64,000 nt of DNA from Luidia sarsii (lineage: Eukaryota > Echinodermata > Asteroidea > Paxillosida > Luidiidae): positions 8,251,467 through 8,315,466 of the forward strand of contig OX465111.1 of assembly GCA_949987565.1 (NCBI GenBank). Reading direction: 5' to 3'. The notes beneath the pieces were generated by a model. The model made no database searches, was not told the DNA's origin, and was given only the letters and a program-made list of their open reading frames with translations. The position numbers and the translations under genes are program-made. This document shows positions 61,376 to 64,000 of the stretch, piece after piece; position 1 is the first letter of the stretch; every line of letters begins with the position of its first letter.

Positions 61376-62017
61376 ATGATGGCGTCCAGTGAACAAGCTC
61401 TATTTTGTGCTCTGTGGTTGATCATAGTTTTCCATGTTTCTACCACTCAAAGCCTTGCAAATTTTACATCAGATGAAAGAGCATCTACTGCTGACCATTT
61501 TGACTTCAGGCTGGATGGACTTCCTGTCTTTTGCAGTGTGTTTGGGATGGTTTTTGATGCTCATTTCCAGCATTTCCAGGCAGCATCATTTGCAGTTTGC
61601 AGAAAGCTCTCCACACTTTGTCCTTCGTGGTTGATGAGTCATGATGCCAAGCCTGTTGGACTGTTTAAAGTCTTAATGGCTGTGTCCAACCACCCCAACC
61701 TCTGTGTTTCAGGCAGTAAATGGAGATTTTGTAGGAGCAGGACTCTCTGTTATCCCAACACTACAGCATGCTTCAATATCTTACTGTCTGGTGACATTGA
61801 ACTCAACCCAGGACCAGAATCTTCAGAGTCATCACACAGTCACAGGAAACCATCAAGTGATACCTGTCTTCAAGTTTATCTCCAGAATGTGAGAAGTCTG
61901 AAAAACAAACTGGACATTCTTCACAGGTCATTGGTAGCCCATCTTCAGCCTCTAGGAATGTTCAACTTCTTTGCCCTGACTGAAACCTGGCTTACTGTCA
62001 ATGTATTGGACTCTTGA
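61376..62017 (+). pseudogene. LINE ORF N-terminal part with 2A-like site
   Basis: ATG at 61376 opens MMASSEQALFCALWLIIVFH, a hydrophobic start like a signal sequence. About 146 codons later the frame reads LLSGDIELNPGP. The D-V/I-E-x-N-P-G-P motif is the known ribosome-skipping 2A signature, reported in non-LTR elements of several invertebrates. Skipping would release a 146-residue peptide and start the endonuclease protein with Pro. The frame ends by frameshift at 62015-62017. Confidence 0.8.
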
Positions 62018-62700
62018 GGTGAGCATTCCCAACTACACCATCTTCCGGAAAGACAGGCTGAACAGACGTGGTGGTGGTGTCCTCCTTGGCTGCCATAACT
62101 CCTTTGAGTGTCGGAGAAGATCTGACTTGGAGCCAGATGATCTTGAACTTTTGCTGGTAGAGGTACGTCTCTCAAGGAAGAATAAGCTGCTCCTTGGCAA
62201 TTTCTACCGTGCTCCGGACAGCGGTGAAGAACCACTGGCTTCTCTATCCAACACATTGACCAGTGTTTCGCATCAATACAACCACATTTGTATTGTGGGT
62301 GATTTCAATCTACCCTCCTTACAGTGGATCACAGGTTCTAATCTCCCTACATCAAGTGGATCCAGCATTGATGATGTTTTTCTGGATGGCATCATGAACG
62401 CTCATGGCCTACTATAATTCAACACCTCAGCAACAAGAGGCAACAACATACTGGATCTCGTCCTGTGTTCTGAGCACCTACATGTTTCATGTGATACTGG
62501 CGTCAACATATTTCCCTCAGATCATAACTGTCCAGTTTAGCATGGACGTCGGTGCCGTCAAAAAACCTGCCTTTATGCATCGTCCTGTTTTTAACTTCCG
62601 AAAGGCTGATATGAATGACTTGATGAGAACACTCGAGTGCATTCCATGGTGTCTTTTGGAGGCCGCAGATGACTGTAATGATGCTACATCGTTATTTTAG

Positions 62701-64000
62701 GATCTTGTCGACGCTGCATTAACTGATGTGGTTCCTGTAGTTCGCCCTCGCCGTCCCTCTCCTCCATGGTGTGACGGTGAAGTCCACCATGCTCTAAAGG
62801 CAAAGGAGAAAGCTTTTCGGAGGAAGAAGCGTGATCCGTCTCCACATAATGCTGCTATCTTTCGATCAGCCAGACGTGACTTCAAGCAACTGGTGAGAGC
62901 CAAATATTCCAGTTATCTGTCCACAGTAGCCAGTGACATTGGAAAGAATCCTAAACGCTTTTGGAGCTTCGTAAAGGCCCGATCCCGCCATCAGTCTCTT
63001 CCATCGCTTCTTCGAAACGAACAATCGGGACTTGAAGCATCTGACGCTGCTGGAAAGGCTCATCGTCTGATGGACTTTTTCCAGTCAGTATACCTGCCTG
63101 ACTCTCTTGTTTCTGATGTCGACCTACCCAATCTCCACCCTACAAACCTAGATGCCATGCCACCTATTAGCATAACACTTTCAGATGTTCAGTCAAAACT
63201 GGCTAGCATTGATATCTCTAAAGCCACTGGTCCAGACAATCTATCTGGTTTTGTCTTGAAGTCTTGCTCAAATATTCTTTGCATTCCATTAGCGCATCTT
63301 TTCAACAGAGCAACTTCTGAGGGCTGCTTTCCTTCTCAGTGGAAGGCTGCAAACATTGTCCCCATTCATAAATCTGGTAACAAACAAGCTGTCAATAACT
63401 ATCGACCCATGTCCTTACTCCCACAGGTTTCAAAGGTTTTTGAAAAGATTCTATGTGAACAGATTGTTAGTCATGTCCAACCAGCTCTCTCTGATCAGCA
63501 GCATGGTTTTGTCTCTGGCAGAGATTGCAGCACTAATCTTACCTCACTGATGCAGGAGGCATACCATGCTGTTGATCATCGTGAGCAGTTGGACGTGATA
63601 TACACTGACTTTTCTAAGGCATTTGACCGTGTTAACCATAATTTGTTAATGTATAAACTGTCCCCTTACAACATACATCCCCGTGTCCTGCGCTTACTAA
63701 ATAATTATTTAACCTTTAGATTGCAGAGAGTTGTTCTTGATGGTCACTGTTCGGATTGGAATCCAGTTCCCTCGGGAGTCCCCCAGGGCTCAGTATTGGG
63801 TCCTTTGCTTTTTTCTTTATTTGTCAACGATATCCCAAAATACCTTAGTAATAAATGTCTCATGTTTGCCGATGATCTCAAGATATTCAACAATGTTAGG
63901 TCTCTTGCCGATGCTTCCATGTTACAGATGGACCTGGATAGACTCATGTCTTGGACTTCATCTTGGAGGCTCTCCCTTAATATTAACAAATGCAGTGTCT
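62701..64000 (+). pseudogene. LINE reverse transcriptase domain, partial
   Basis: 433 open codons to the window edge. RT motifs 1-5 are present with intact catalytic Asp residues (YTDFS and FADD). It is open in front only back to the TAG at 62698, where related elements would have a sense codon. Thumb and 3' end lie outside the window. Confidence 0.88.

Larger units (their letters stand above)
61376..64000 (+). mobile_element. CR1-like non-LTR retrotransposon (LINE), runs off the window
   Basis: Ordered parts: an N-terminal segment with hydrophobic start (61376), a 2A-like motif GDIELNPGP (61790-61816), an apurinic-type endonuclease (LQVYLQNVRSLKNK, LTETWL, GGGVLL, GDFNLPSLQW, SDHNCP), then the reverse transcriptase. 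In the latter, 62701-64000 is fully open and shows KATGPDNL, NNYRPMSLL, motif A YTDFSKAFDRVNH (63601-63639), PSGVPQGSVLGPLLF and the catalytic FADD (63865-63876). Lesions: a one-base frameshift near 62015, stops at 62415-62417 and about 62539, a further frame change, and TAG at 62698-62700. The RT part is better preserved than the endonuclease part. The element is an inactive copy. Confidence 0.9.

Noticed and set aside
60850..61396. Gly/Trp/Val-rich minus-strand proteins of up to 179 codons
   Set aside because: Low-complexity complement of the CCAACCCCC array.

Overview
This is a eukaryotic (metazoan) genomic window with no sign of bacterial organisation. Coding information is split into short exons with GT-AG introns. 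Between them lie tRNA-like SINEs, Penelope-like and LINE retroelements, terminal-inverted-repeat transposons, minisatellites and long microsatellites. The large intronic repeat load, a CR1-type LINE with a 2A-like motif and Penelope-like elements fit a marine invertebrate. I would guess an invertebrate deuterostome (echinoderm, hemichordate or amphioxus), but the sequence alone does not settle this.

The one complete host gene is DROSHA, the class II RNase III of the Microprocessor, on the minus strand. I could place 25 coding exons from an ATG at 49676 to a TGA at 22732. All splice phases agree, and the exons add up to 4167 nt (1388 codons plus stop), close to the usual length of animal Drosha (about 1370). 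The domain order is Pro-rich, RS-rich, acidic linker, central domain with a Cys/His metal site, RNase IIIa, RNase IIIb, dsRBD. A non-coding first exon ends at a donor at 50991. The probable 3' end is near 20.85 kb, giving a 3'UTR of about 1.9 kb that is largely a 96-bp minisatellite reaching into the last coding exon.

Left part (1 to about 20.8 kb): no convincing host gene. It holds purine/pyrimidine-rich tracts (3.6-4.2, 14.1-14.3, 14.6-15.6 kb), a CAC-triplet tract (12.65-13.15 kb), a 200-N assembly gap (11036-11235), a 177-bp palindrome (17.7 kb), small TIR elements, SINE copies and a truncated Penelope-like tail.

DROSHA introns (22.9-51 kb) carry several notable insertions. These are a Kolobok-like element with TTAA target duplication and a THAP-coding fragment, a TTAA MITE nested in another repeat whose empty site is also in the window, and a 36-bp minisatellite open on both strands. 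There is also a tandem array that copies a DROSHA 3' splice site, and a Penelope-like fragment 57 bp from a splice donor.

Right part (51-64 kb): a decayed RecQ-like helicase on the plus strand (52.4-55.0 kb), a Penelope-like element with a GIY-YIG endonuclease and one premature stop (56.7-58.0 kb), an orphan Pro/Gln-rich exon (58.27-58.44 kb), and a CR1-like LINE (61.4 kb to the window edge) with a 2A-like GDIELNPGP motif, preceded by a C-rich tandem repeat.
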